Shown in pieces: positions 19,594 to 28,211 of a stretch of 64,000 nucleotides of DNA. Within the stretch, counting starts at the first letter, position 1, and each line of letters begins with the position of its first letter. Below the pieces are notes generated by a model. That model saw nothing but the letters and a program-made list of their open reading frames with translations, made no database searches and was not told the origin of the DNA. Source of the stretch: Vibrio sp. AND4 (GTDB lineage: Bacteria; Pseudomonadota; Gammaproteobacteria; Enterobacterales; Vibrionaceae); assembly GCF_000171815.1 (NCBI RefSeq), contig NZ_ABGR01000001.1, forward strand, positions 62,001 to 126,000. Reading direction: 5' to 3'. Both the position numbers and the translations under genes were made by a program.

Positions 19594-20352
19594 CTATCCT
19601 ATTAACTTAAGTTTCGTGCCATCAAATTTTAGGTGACCTAATAGGTTCTTTGCATTGGCTTCACCAAAGTCATCAAACTTCACGCCATAACGCGCGTAAT
19701 GCACCGATTTTTGCAGATTACAAATCTTCCCCTTTAATGGCGCGATGGTAAGATTATTACCTGGTATGGTAATATCGAGTGTTACTAGGTCGCCAACCTG
19801 CAGCGTTCTGCTCATCGGTGAAGTCACAAATCGACACCCACTTTTGGAGAGATCTCGAATTTCGCATTCTGCTCTGTATTGCTCGAACTGAAGACGTGAG
19901 CGAAGATTTACCTCATATCGCACTTCTTTTCTGAGTTGATATACCTGCATGGTATTGGGAAGGCTCAGCACTAACAACGGGTAGGGGGCGCCCAAACGAT
20001 GTTTGAGCTGTGCACGAAAAGGAATAACGGCACCTTCACCACGGTGGGAGTAGGTTTTTACGTTGATCCAGAAGCCCTCTTGAAAGTAAAACTTCAAATC
20101 TTCATCGGAGATCTTTGGCAGCTCAATCAGCGCGGTACTGTCGGAATGGCAGCCAACAAATGTACTTTTAGTGGAGAACTTTATGCCTACAGGCGTGGTG
20201 ACATTTAGGGTCACTTCACTGCCATGTTCCACCATTGCCATTGCATCTGTGCTGTTGAGTGTGTTTTGCTGACGTTTTGGCGTGTTTCTTTTTTGCGAAG
20301 ATGTTCTCTTGTCTCCTGCGGTCGCCATTAAATTTATCATTATTATTGTCAT
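19594..20352 (-). CDS. plzD: PilZ-domain c-di-GMP receptor, PlzD-like
   Basis: 252 residues. An N-terminal YcgR-like beta domain (about 45-135) is followed by a PilZ domain with the two c-di-GMP motifs: RKEVR (RxxxR, about residue 141) and DLSKSGCRF (D/NxSxxG). Size and order match V. cholerae PlzD (VCA0042), a cytoplasmic c-di-GMP-binding protein linked to motility and biofilm. Three in-frame Met codons occur within the first nine residues and the ribosome-binding sites are weak, so the exact start is uncertain by up to eight codons. Its presence fits the other c-di-GMP genes in this window. Confidence 0.88.
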   Translation of the reverse strand: MTIIMINLMATAGDKRTSSQKRNTPKRQQNTLNSTDAMAMVEHGSEVTLNVTTPVGIKFSTKSTFVGCHSDSTALIELPKISDEDLKFYFQEGFWINVKTYSHRGEGAVIPFRAQLKHRLGAPYPLLVLSLPNTMQVYQLRKEVRYEVNLRSRLQFEQYRAECEIRDLSKSGCRFVTSPMSRTLQVGDLVTLDITIPGNNLTIAPLKGKICNLQKSVHYARYGVKFDDFGEANAKNLLGHLKFDGTKLKLIG

Positions 20353-20530
20353 GCCTTTTTTAGAAGGTGTTCACGTTATTATCTGTACGAGGTGACTCTC
20401 GATTTGTGGGGCATTCTAGGCAGTCGTATCTATATTTTCAACAAAGCTAAAGTGAAAAGTAGGGACTGGAGAGTGCAGTAAGTGGTAAAAACTAAATTTT
20501 CTACATTGATTTGGCGAGTCGTAATAAGTG

Positions 20531-20536
20531 TATAAT
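20531..20536 (+). promoter_or_regulatory. consensus -10 element for phosphotransferase gene
   Basis: A perfect TATAAT lies 20 bp before the preferred ATG; the -35 is poor. A promoter here would start transcription near 20543, which rules out the TTG at 20511 as the start codon. Confidence 0.45.
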
Positions 20537-20555
20537 AAGAGGGCTATATATAAGA

Positions 20556-21542
20556 ATGGAGCCAATGATTAATCCACATTATCAAAGCATCGGCGATCAA
20601 CTCGAACTTGGTTCGCTTGCATACACTGATGTCATTCAAACACTGTGGGGAGGTTATGGTGAGTTAGTCAGACTGACGTTCCCAGATCATTCAATTATCG
20701 TCAAACATGTTCAACTGCCCAAACCTTCTGAACATCCGCGAGGCTGGAACACCGATCGCTCACACCAACGCAAGCTCTATTCTTACCAAGTTGAGGTGAT
20801 TTGGTATCAGTACTTTAGCCAACAAGTCGATGAACGGTGCAGGATTCCCCAAGGTCTGAAATGCTTTCACAATGAAAGTGAATGGCTGATTGTGATGGAA
20901 GATCTTGCCCAAGCGGGTTATCCAGACGTAGTTCGCGATGCCAATAAAGTGCAATTGAGAGCTTGTTTAACCTGGTTGGCCAACTTCCATGCTCGCTATA
21001 TAGGCGTTACTCATGACGCACTGTGGCAAACTGGCACCTATTGGCATTTGGATACCAGACCCGATGAGTTAGCTGAGCTACAAGATCACCGACTTAAGAA
21101 AAATGCTGAGTTGATTGACCATGTTTTACATCAAGCTCAGTTTCAAACCTTGGTTCATGGTGATGCAAAACTCGCCAACTTTTGTTTTAACCAAGATGGC
21201 TCAGTCGCGGCAGCCGTTGACTTTCAATATGTCGGCCATGGCTGTGCGATGAGAGATGTTGTGTTGTTTATGAGCAGTGCGGTCAAGCCTAGCCAGTGTG
21301 CAGAAATGGAGCCCTGGGTACTGGATACTTACTTTGTTGCGTTATATGAGGCGTTGAAACATTATCAACCTGAACTAAACCCATACTTGGTTGAGCAAGA
21401 ATGGCGACCTTTATTCGCTATCGCATGGTCAGATTTTCAGCGTTTTGTGAAAGGGTGGAGCCCAAGCCACTGGAAGATTAACCCCTACACAGAAGGGTTA
21501 ACTCAGCGAGCACAAGATCACTTGGAAGCAATGTTTGAATAG
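20556..21542 (+). CDS. phosphotransferase / kinase-like protein (APH / ecdysteroid-kinase-like)
   Basis: 328 residues from ATG 20556; an ATG three codons later is also possible, and the TTG at 20511 lies upstream of a TATAAT box. The fold is aminoglycoside-phosphotransferase-like: a nucleotide-binding N-lobe (IIVKHVQLP), the catalytic loop LVHGDAKLANFCF (HGD-x4-N) and the metal-binding AAVDFQYVG (DFQ). The family phosphorylates small hydroxylated molecules; the substrate here is unknown. It is cytoplasmic, has no obvious operon partner and is not specifically a resistance gene. Confidence 0.82.
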   Translation: MEPMINPHYQSIGDQLELGSLAYTDVIQTLWGGYGELVRLTFPDHSIIVKHVQLPKPSEHPRGWNTDRSHQRKLYSYQVEVIWYQYFSQQVDERCRIPQGLKCFHNESEWLIVMEDLAQAGYPDVVRDANKVQLRACLTWLANFHARYIGVTHDALWQTGTYWHLDTRPDELAELQDHRLKKNAELIDHVLHQAQFQTLVHGDAKLANFCFNQDGSVAAAVDFQYVGHGCAMRDVVLFMSSAVKPSQCAEMEPWVLDTYFVALYEALKHYQPELNPYLVEQEWRPLFAIAWSDFQRFVKGWSPSHWKINPYTEGLTQRAQDHLEAMFE

Positions 21543-21582
21543 AAAACAACAACCTTGATAATATTCCAGCCAATAGAAAATT

Positions 21583-21619
21583 ACCTCCCTTTGCTCAGTA
21601 GAAAATAGACTTGGGAGGT
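21583..21619. terminator. weak convergent terminator-like hairpin
   Basis: ACCTCCC (21583-21589) and GGGAGGT (21613-21619) are perfect inverted repeats with a 23-nt loop between two convergent genes. T-runs are short. Confidence 0.4.
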
Positions 21620-21635
21620 GTCTTGTTGATAGCAG

Positions 21636-22136
21636 TTAGTTTTTCGGTTTTCGGATGCGAGCCATACAGTAGGTATTAATATACTCACCGTCTCGAAAAC
21701 AGGCATCGATTAACTCGCCTTCGATTTCAAAACCATGTTTTTTGTATAAGCCGATCGCGGTCTCGTTATCAGCATTCACTTCAATTTGAATACGCCTTAC
21801 GTTCAGCCAGTTGTCCGCAAGTTGAGTCACTGTGCTTATCAGCGCACTGCCAACCCCTAAACCGTGGTACTTATCATGAACACCAATACCAAATGAAGCG
21901 GTGTGCGAGGTTCTTGGACGTTGTGAGTGATGGAACCCAATGTTTCCTACTATCTTACCATCGACTTCTGCGACATAGCTGTACACGCCTGTTGGCATGT
22001 TAGACAATCTGTCTACCCACATGCTGAGAGACGGCTTAGGGAGTTGCAGGGTTTCACGTTGTGCTTTTGGTTGCGAATAAATGTCGACTAGCGCAGCCGC
22101 GTCTTCTACAGTGGTCGGACGAACGATTATTTCCAT
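21636..22136 (-). CDS. GNAT-family N-acetyltransferase
   Basis: 166 residues. The acetyl-CoA-binding motif A is VHDKYHGLGVGSALI (R/Q-x-x-G-x-G/A type, about 88-102), followed by motif B NETAIGLYKKHGFEIEGEL. It resembles YhhY/RimJ-like acyltransferases that modify free amino acids, peptides or other amines. AAAGGAG lies just upstream of the ATG. It faces an MFS gene across about 350 bp and converges with the kinase-like gene. Substrate unknown. Confidence 0.9.
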   Translation of the reverse strand: MEIIVRPTTVEDAAALVDIYSQPKAQRETLQLPKPSLSMWVDRLSNMPTGVYSYVAEVDGKIVGNIGFHHSQRPRTSHTASFGIGVHDKYHGLGVGSALISTVTQLADNWLNVRRIQIEVNADNETAIGLYKKHGFEIEGELIDACFRDGEYINTYCMARIRKPKN

Positions 22137-22489
22137 GCTTCTCTCCTTTGTCGTTTTTGTTAACTAAATTCAATCTAACCAGAGAAGGCCACTTTGAAAA
22201 GCATTTTTTTATCTTTTCTATATTTATAGCTTTAATATTAATACTTTACGAGTTAGTAACTTGAATTTTTCGTAGTGAACGATCATTGAAGCTAGCCATA
22301 AGGGTGGTCGTTGTTCGCCATGCTTAAATAATCGCTGATAAAAGTGACTTACAGGGAGTGAAGCTTGCGCTATTTTATTTCTAACCTTATGAAAATAAAC
22401 AAAGTAATAAAGGCTTTTGAATTATATTGATGTTGCAAGTTTGTTGTATTTGTCGGTATGATGGCAACTTATTATTCCAAGGATTGATC
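22137..22489. other. divergent intergenic region, GNAT / MFS
   Basis: A 353-bp AT-rich gap that should hold both promoters. An in-frame extension of the MFS gene to 22427 exists but has no ribosome-binding site. I see no operator or RNA element I can defend. Confidence 0.45.
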
Positions 22490-23671
22490 ATGACAACGCC
22501 ACCGAAGAGCTGGAAAACACCGCAAAACTTTCTTCTGCTGATTTCCATTATTGTTCCCATTGCTTTCTCTACTTGGATGGCTTTGCTAAACAACTTCGTT
22601 ATCGAAAAAGCCAATTTTGACGGTGCCGATATTGGTCTGCTGCAAAGTGTGCGTGAGATCCCCGGTTTCCTTGCCTTTACCGTTGTTTTTGTTTTGCTGT
22701 TTATCCGCGAGCAACGTTTTATGTTGGTTTCGCTTGCCATGTTGACGCTGGGTACGGCAATTACCGGTTACTTCCCATCCTTGTTTGGGCTTCTTTTTAC
22801 TACCTTGTTGATGTCGACGGGTTTCCACTACTTTGAAACTTTAAAGCAATCCTTGTCTTTGCAATGGCTGACTAAGGAAGAAGCACCAGAAATGCTAGGC
22901 AAGCTCATTTCGGTTGGCGCTTTATCCTCGCTGTTTACCTACGGTGCTATTTGGGTGCTGTTAGAGCAACTGACGTTGGACTTTAAAACGGTTTACTTAT
23001 TGGCTGGTGGAATTGGTTTTATGCTGATTGTGATCATGGCGTTTGTGTTTCCAGAATTCAAAGCGGAAGTGCCGCAGAATAAAAAATTGCTCTTACGTAA
23101 GCGTTATTGGCTTTACTACGCATTGACTTTCATGAGCGGTGCACGACGTCAGATCTTCACAGTTTTTGCTGGATTTTTGATGGTTGAGAAGTTTGGTTAC
23201 TCGGCTGCGGACATTACGCTTCTTTTCTTAATTAACTACTTGTTCAATTTTCTTTTTGCTAGACGTATAGGGCGTATTATTGGTGTCGTCGGTGAGCGTA
23301 AAGCACTCATGTTCGAATACGTGGGACTGATTTTCGTCTTCGTTGGTTACGGTTTAGTGCAAACCGCAGAGTGGGCGGCTGCATTGTATGTGGTTGATCA
23401 CTTGTTCTTTGCTTTGGCACTTGCAATAAAAACATACTTCCAAAAGATTGCAGACCCAGCAGATATGGCATCAACCGCTGGTGTTGCGTTTACCATCAAT
23501 CACATTGCCGCTGTAGTGATTCCTGTGACCTTTGGTATGATTTGGCTCGTGTCACCAGCTAGCGTGTTCTACATTGGTGCCGTGATGGCCGCAGTGAGCT
23601 TGCTGCTCTCTCTAAACATCCCAGCCAAGCCAAAGCAAGGCAACGAGACGCGCGTGCTGAAATGGAGTTAA
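22490..23671 (+). CDS. MFS transporter
   Basis: 393 residues from ATG 22490, preceded by AAGGATTG. About 12 hydrophobic segments with a central loop rich in Lys/Arg (NKKLLLRKRYWLYYALTF). The usual MFS loop signature is poorly conserved, as in several uncharacterised vibrio carriers. The substrate cannot be predicted. Single gene, followed by a GC-rich hairpin (CGCCCC / GGGGCG, 23713-23733). Confidence 0.82.
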   Translation: MTTPPKSWKTPQNFLLLISIIVPIAFSTWMALLNNFVIEKANFDGADIGLLQSVREIPGFLAFTVVFVLLFIREQRFMLVSLAMLTLGTAITGYFPSLFGLLFTTLLMSTGFHYFETLKQSLSLQWLTKEEAPEMLGKLISVGALSSLFTYGAIWVLLEQLTLDFKTVYLLAGGIGFMLIVIMAFVFPEFKAEVPQNKKLLLRKRYWLYYALTFMSGARRQIFTVFAGFLMVEKFGYSAADITLLFLINYLFNFLFARRIGRIIGVVGERKALMFEYVGLIFVFVGYGLVQTAEWAAALYVVDHLFFALALAIKTYFQKIADPADMASTAGVAFTINHIAAVVIPVTFGMIWLVSPASVFYIGAVMAAVSLLLSLNIPAKPKQGNETRVLKWS

Positions 23672-23768
23672 GTGAGCTCTAGCAGCGTGCCTCTAAAGGC
23701 AGTAGTCACTACCGCCCCCTGTTGTGAGGGGCGCTTGGCCCCATGCTGACGATATTTGCACCGAAAAA

Positions 23769-24899
23769 TTAATGGTCTAAGTACAGGTAGTTTTGCCAGC
23801 TCTTCATGCGGATAAGTACTTTGCGCATGATGGCAACGTGAGTAAAGCTGTCTGAGTACACCGCAACTTCAACGGCTGTTCCCATCGGTAGGTGATACGC
23901 GTCTAAATCATCAGTGACTTTTAACGTGACGAGTACTCGACCATTGGTTCTTAGTGCATCCGTGCCGAGTAGTACGCCACTGGCTTGTACCTGACTCTCC
24001 CCAATCGCAGGTAGTACTTCAATCACCTCTCCCTTAAATACATGGCCTGGTAGCGCTCGAAACATAAATTCCGCTTCAAACCCAGTCTCAAGGCGTTGTA
24101 GTGAGTTCTGACGGAAGGCTGCAGTGTAGAACTTATCTTCTGTATGCACGAACGTCATTACCGGCGCCAGTGGCAGTGGAACGGCCATCACACCCGGCCG
24201 CAGCGCAAGTTGAGTAACATAGCCAGCGGTTGGCGCGGTGACAACGGTTTGTTCTAAATTGAATTCAGCCTTTCTTAGTTCAGCCAATAATGAAGCGACT
24301 TGAGTGTTCTCTCCACCGACTTCTGAGTCTAATGCGATTTGCGCTTGCGCTTTTTTCGACTGTGCGACCTCTAGCGTGGCTTGAGCGGCTTTAAATGCTT
24401 GGCGACGAGTGTCCAGTTGTTGTTCTGTAAATGCACCGCGATTAAACCCTCGCTGATATCGGTCGAACTCGCGTCGTGCCTTATCACGTTCAGCAAGCGC
24501 TTTGAGCACTGAGGCTTCAGCTTCTTGAACACTAGACTCAAGGCCAAGTGCGCCTTGGCTTGCCTCTTTCACTCTTGCTCTTAGTTTGTCCACTTCCGCT
24601 TGGTACGGAATTGGATCGATGCGGAAAAGTACATCGCCTTTTTGCAGAGGTTGGTTTGCTTGAACTGGCACTTCAATCACTCGACCTCGGACACCAGAGA
24701 CGATAGGAGAGGTTGAAAACACTTGGTTACCGATCTGGGTAAATGGGTGGTTATAGTTCATTAATAAGATGAGCGTGCCAACCAACACCACACCACCGAG
24801 TACGGCCGTTGGTACAGTCCACTTGTTCAGAGGGATTTTGAAGGTTTTAAAAATTGCGATACATAACGCGGCGTAAGTCAGAACCAGTAGTAAATCCAT
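23769..24899 (-). CDS. yibH: HlyD-family membrane-fusion protein YibH
   Basis: 376 residues. The N-terminus is very close to E. coli YibH as I recall it: an initial hydrophobic stretch and a second segment ending in LILLMNYNHPFT. A lipoyl/barrel-sandwich hybrid half (VRGRVIEVPVQANQPLQKGDVLF), a long alpha-helical hairpin (about 100-200) and the second lipoyl half (VTAPTAGYVTQLALRPG) follow. It is anchored in the inner membrane and spans the periplasm, probably in drug or metabolite efflux. The start overlaps the yibI stop (TAATG), so the two are translationally coupled. No transporter gene is adjacent. Confidence 0.93.
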   Translation of the reverse strand: MDLLLVLTYAALCIAIFKTFKIPLNKWTVPTAVLGGVVLVGTLILLMNYNHPFTQIGNQVFSTSPIVSGVRGRVIEVPVQANQPLQKGDVLFRIDPIPYQAEVDKLRARVKEASQGALGLESSVQEAEASVLKALAERDKARREFDRYQRGFNRGAFTEQQLDTRRQAFKAAQATLEVAQSKKAQAQIALDSEVGGENTQVASLLAELRKAEFNLEQTVVTAPTAGYVTQLALRPGVMAVPLPLAPVMTFVHTEDKFYTAAFRQNSLQRLETGFEAEFMFRALPGHVFKGEVIEVLPAIGESQVQASGVLLGTDALRTNGRVLVTLKVTDDLDAYHLPMGTAVEVAVYSDSFTHVAIMRKVLIRMKSWQNYLYLDH

Positions 24900-25276
24900 T
24901 ATTGTTCCTCCCCATCTTGTTCTACCGCGCTTGATACAGACGTTTCCCCTTTTAACATTGAGACCTCTTTTTTCAATGCACTAACTTCGTCGATCAGCGC
25001 TTCGAGGCGATGATGGATATCGTGGGTTTCTTGCTCAAGTTGTTCGAAGCCCCAACCTCGCTCTTTGCGCCACAGGGTTGCCCATATCCATAGAAATGGC
25101 CAAAGTGCGTGAAGAGTAAAAAGGCTAACCCAGCCCGCATAGTGAATGGCGTCTTGGTGAGGGTGCTCACGTTCCTTAGCTATGCCGTAAGGGATGTCGT
25201 GAATCACGATGATCCCGTAGAAGATAACCAAAGCAACAAATATGAGTAATCCAAGTGCAAAATAGTCTAAGAACAT
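24899..25276 (-). CDS. yibI: DUF3302 inner-membrane protein YibI
   Basis: 125 residues. Two membrane helices (FLDYFALGLLIFVALVIFYGIIVI and a segment around AGWVSLFTLHALWPFLWIWATLW) are followed by a C-terminal coiled-coil (LEALIDEVSALKKEVSMLKGE). It is the conserved partner of YibH. GGGAAG precedes the ATG. It is first in a two-gene operon and overlaps yibH by one base. Molecular role unknown; probably supports the YibH fusion protein in the inner membrane. Confidence 0.9.
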   Translation of the reverse strand: MFLDYFALGLLIFVALVIFYGIIVIHDIPYGIAKEREHPHQDAIHYAGWVSLFTLHALWPFLWIWATLWRKERGWGFEQLEQETHDIHHRLEALIDEVSALKKEVSMLKGETSVSSAVEQDGEEQ

Positions 25277-25563
25277 TTTACTTCCCTGTGGTTGTTGCTA
25301 AATAAAAATACCGAAAATTAGCGGTTTAAGGTTTGATGGAAAAATAAGTGAATCAAGTAAGTTATAGCTCAATTCTCAGGGATTGAGAGGGGCGGCGTGA
25401 ATGACAGGGGATGAGTTGGAGCGATATGCAGACGGTTTGGCCTCCGAAGGAGTGGCCTTCAAAGGCGTTAAGCTAGACTATGTGCCTGAATTTAGCTTTT
25501 GTGCGACGTTTAAATCATGATGGATTAACTTGGGTGACCATTAAGCATAGTGCCCACAAATAA

Positions 25564-27033
25564 TCACGATAACAACTGTTTGATCGTAAGCGGTGAGTCG
25601 GTGACTTTCAGTCTTTGAGCGGCGGTCAGCCCGTGCTTATCCTGATAGCACAAATTATGCCAAGCCCTGAATATATCTAAGAGAGGCAGTATGCCTGCTG
25701 GACGTAATTTGCGACGAGGCTCGTTAATAAAGCTTTCAAAAAGTAATTGAAATCGCTTTTGATAGAACTGAACATGACGAGTTGTTGCCAAGTTAAGCCA
25801 ACACTCTGGCTCGTTTCTGTCCCCTGCGAGATAACAGATGCCCTTATTACAATCGTATTGACTGGAGATTGCCCAACGGTCTCGCCACCAACTCATGTAG
25901 GCAATATCCACTTTGCCAAATGGTGCATTCATGTCCCAGTTTCCATCTTCCTCGACGTACATCAGATCGACGCTCTTTTCTTTTATGCGCGATAAACAAA
26001 CACTCAACGCGGCAGAGCGCAGAAGGGGATCTTGTGGCATGTAGATAGAAATACGCTTCTTTGGACTGCACATACCTAGCACGTGAAGATAGTGTGCGTA
26101 AGAGGTGTAAGGCGGACGAATCAAGGCCCCTTTTGAAGGGTAGTTGAACACAGAAAGGTTGCTCAATGGGTCCTCAACATTGCCACGTGCCAGGATAGTT
26201 TGGTATTTCTGGTCGATGCGCTCAAGCAGCTTCTTTGATGGAGTCGGTGGTGGCTTTGTTGCCTCTGCAATGTATTTTTGCGAGACGAAATTAGACACCT
26301 CATCGTATGGGTTATGATCTAGAGTCGCAATGGGCTCATCATCGGAAGAGTAATTTACGTGTTGACACAATATATAACCTGAATGTGCCTCGCCCGAAGC
26401 AATCCAGTACACCCCGTTATTGCTGTTTGGTTGCAGAGCGACATAATTTGATGCAAGTTCATAATGCTTAGCATGATTTACCCAACGCGCGTCAATTGTT
26501 GCTAATTTTCGGCGACAACGGCTGGCGATATGGTCAACATGGTCGTAAAAGGTTTTAGGGTTGATGCTGAGTTTACGACAGATTTCTCGAACGGAATATC
26601 CGGTAAACAGTAGACCCATAAGATTTTCTTGGAACTGGAGCTTTTTGTTAGCACCAGACCACTTATCAACAAATGTACTTTGACACTCCTTACAACGGTA
26701 ACGCTGGCGATCGCCACTGTAACCGAAGGCGTGATAGAGGTGCTTGTGAGTGTGGACCGAGAGTCCGAAGTTGTCGCAGTTATCATTACGACAAGCTGGC
26801 AAGCCGTCACTATGGACGCAGCGTAAACGATGAAGCTCGTTGACGACATCGCGGTTGTTAAGCAAGGGGGGGAAAGCTCCGCATTCACGGCATACCATCG
26901 CCGGACGTTTAGGGTTCGCATGTTGCAAAATGTAACGCTTCGCATCACTCAATCCAAAGTTGTCACACGCCAATGTTTTACAAAAATTGAGTTGTAACCC
27001 ATCTGCGTCCATTGGTAGTTCGCCGTTAGACAC
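25564..27033 (-). CDS. protein with two IS1 InsA-like zinc ribbons and HTH; function unknown
   Basis: 489 residues from a GTG at 27033 (AGGGGG 5 bp upstream). Two related zinc ribbons are visible: C18-x4-C23 with C48-x2-C51, and C81-x4-C86 with C114-x2-C117. Each contains CxNFGLS, as in the InsA zinc finger of IS1-type transposases. A resolvase/InsA-like HTH follows (GYSVREICRKLSINPKTFYDHV, about 145-166). The remaining 300 residues match nothing I know and show no clear DDE triad. No terminal inverted repeats or target duplication were seen at the flanks. Most likely a domesticated DNA-binding protein rather than an active transposase. It lies 68 bp after deoD. Confidence 0.75.
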   Translation of the reverse strand: MSNGELPMDADGLQLNFCKTLACDNFGLSDAKRYILQHANPKRPAMVCRECGAFPPLLNNRDVVNELHRLRCVHSDGLPACRNDNCDNFGLSVHTHKHLYHAFGYSGDRQRYRCKECQSTFVDKWSGANKKLQFQENLMGLLFTGYSVREICRKLSINPKTFYDHVDHIASRCRRKLATIDARWVNHAKHYELASNYVALQPNSNNGVYWIASGEAHSGYILCQHVNYSSDDEPIATLDHNPYDEVSNFVSQKYIAEATKPPPTPSKKLLERIDQKYQTILARGNVEDPLSNLSVFNYPSKGALIRPPYTSYAHYLHVLGMCSPKKRISIYMPQDPLLRSAALSVCLSRIKEKSVDLMYVEEDGNWDMNAPFGKVDIAYMSWWRDRWAISSQYDCNKGICYLAGDRNEPECWLNLATTRHVQFYQKRFQLLFESFINEPRRKLRPAGILPLLDIFRAWHNLCYQDKHGLTAAQRLKVTDSPLTIKQLLS

Positions 27034-27057
27034 AATCGCCCCCTCGGTATAATTCGT

Positions 27058-27080
27058 GCAGCCGGTCAGACTCCGGCTGC
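27058..27080 (-). terminator. perfect hairpin between deoD and the zinc-ribbon gene
   Basis: GCAGCCGG (27058-27065) and CCGGCTGC (27073-27080) form an 8-bp stem with a 7-nt loop. It has no T-run on either strand, so it is a possible attenuator or mRNA-stabilising hairpin rather than a full terminator. Confidence 0.5.
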
Positions 27081-27101
27081 GATTGACGACATAGGTGTTT
27101 C

Positions 27102-27812
27102 TCAGATGTTGATTGCGGTTTCTAGAGCCACTCTCATCATGTCATTGAATGACTTTTGACGCTCCTCTGCGCTGAGTTTCTCACCACGAATGATGTGATC
27201 AGACACCGTTAGGATGGTTAGCGCTTTCGCACCTAGGTCTGCGGCAACACCGTAGATACCAGCCGCTTCCATATCTACACCCAAGATACCCAGTTTTTCC
27301 ATCTTCTCAAAAATATCCGCTTCTGGTGTATAGAACAGGTCGGCAGAGAATACATTACCCACTTTTACAGGTACCTCTTGAGCACGTGCTTGATTCACTG
27401 CTTCTTCTAGCAGTCCGTAGTCAGCGATTGCTGCAAAATCATGGTTGTTGAAACGGATGCGGTTAACTTTTGAGTCTGTAGAAGCACCCATGCCGATAAC
27501 AACGTCCATCAATTTAACGTCGTCACGCACTGCGCCACAGCTACCAACACGAATAATATTTTTCACACCGTACTCAGCGATTAACTCGTGCACGTAGATA
27601 CAGCAGGATGGGATACCCATACCGTGACCCATGACAGAAACTTTCTTGCCTCTGTAGGTACCAGTAAAGCCGAACATGTTGCGAACATCACAAACTTGTC
27701 TCACATCTTCCAGAAATGTTTCTGCAATGTATTTAGCGCGCAACGGATCGCCCGGCATTAGAACGGTTTCAGCGAAATCACCTGGTTGTGCGTTAATGTG
27801 TGGGGTTGCCAT
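27102..27812 (-). CDS. deoD: purine-nucleoside phosphorylase, DeoD type
   Basis: A 236-residue cytoplasmic hexameric enzyme that splits purine (deoxy)nucleosides with phosphate into base and (deoxy)ribose-1-phosphate. Signatures: [13 protein letters not shown] (phosphate-binding Arg), the family pattern [23 protein letters not shown], the nucleoside-binding [12 protein letters not shown] and the catalytic Asp in TVSDHI. Length is that of E. coli DeoD (239). Here it is not with deoCAB, which suggests a second or stand-alone copy. Confidence 0.97.
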   Translation of the reverse strand: MATPHINAQPGDFAETVLMPGDPLRAKYIAETFLEDVRQVCDVRNMFGFTGTYRGKKVSVMGHGMGIPSCCIYVHELIAEYGVKNIIRVGSCGAVRDDVKLMDVVIGMGASTDSKVNRIRFNNHDFAAIADYGLLEEAVNQARAQEVPVKVGNVFSADLFYTPEADIFEKMEKLGILGVDMEAAGIYGVAADLGAKALTILTVSDHIIRGEKLSAEERQKSFNDMMRVALETAINI

Positions 27813-28211
27813 AAGTGCTCTCCAAAGTTTTGTTTAAGTAAAATGCATCCCTTATAGATACTATTACCAATTATGTTGAACTTGTCCGTTTTCGTCGGGG
27901 CGATGATACCTTTACTCAGGCGATATACTTGAGAGTTAAGTCACAAAATGGTCGGTTTTGGCGTTCAAATGGTCGCTTGATAACTAAAACTGTTGAAACT
28001 AAAAGGGCAATCGATTTGCCTTTGCATCGTTTGTCGAATGCTTGCGGCAAAACCTTGTTCTGTCACCGCCAATTTTTCTAAAACCGCGTTGATCTAAGCC
28101 CGATATTTATGAGTAAAAATGTGATGAGTTGTACAAGTTATTATCTTGTACAATCTATTTTTACTTGCTATAAGTTATACAGAAAAAAATTTTGTATAGG
28201 GATGGGCCATC
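27813..28211. other. divergent intergenic region, deoD / photolyase operon
   Basis: A 399-bp gap. The right third contains the compact operator-promoter described below. The left part must contain the deoD promoter. An imperfect palindrome near 28000-28022 (AAAGGGCAA / TTGCCTTT) is the only other structure seen. Confidence 0.6.
28130..28198 (+). promoter_or_regulatory. promoter with two TGTACA-type operator pairs
   Basis: Site 1 is TGTACA (28130-28135) - N11 - TGTACA (28147-28152). Site 2 is TATACA (28176-28181) - N11 - TGTATA (28193-28198). Between and through them runs a promoter: -35 TTGTAC (28146-28151), 17-bp spacer, extended -10 TGC-TATAAG (28166-28174). Site 1 overlaps the -35 and site 2 the expected start point, a repressor layout. 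TGTACA-like half-sites are known for MerR-family LitR/CarH light regulators, and such a MerR gene is the second gene of this operon. Confidence 0.7.

Noticed and set aside
20511..20555. TTG start for the kinase-like gene
   Set aside because: A consensus TATAAT lies inside this extension, so transcription probably begins downstream of it.
25277..27101. Intact insertion sequence around the zinc-ribbon gene
   Set aside because: I found no terminal inverted repeats or target-site duplication at the flanks and no DDE triad.
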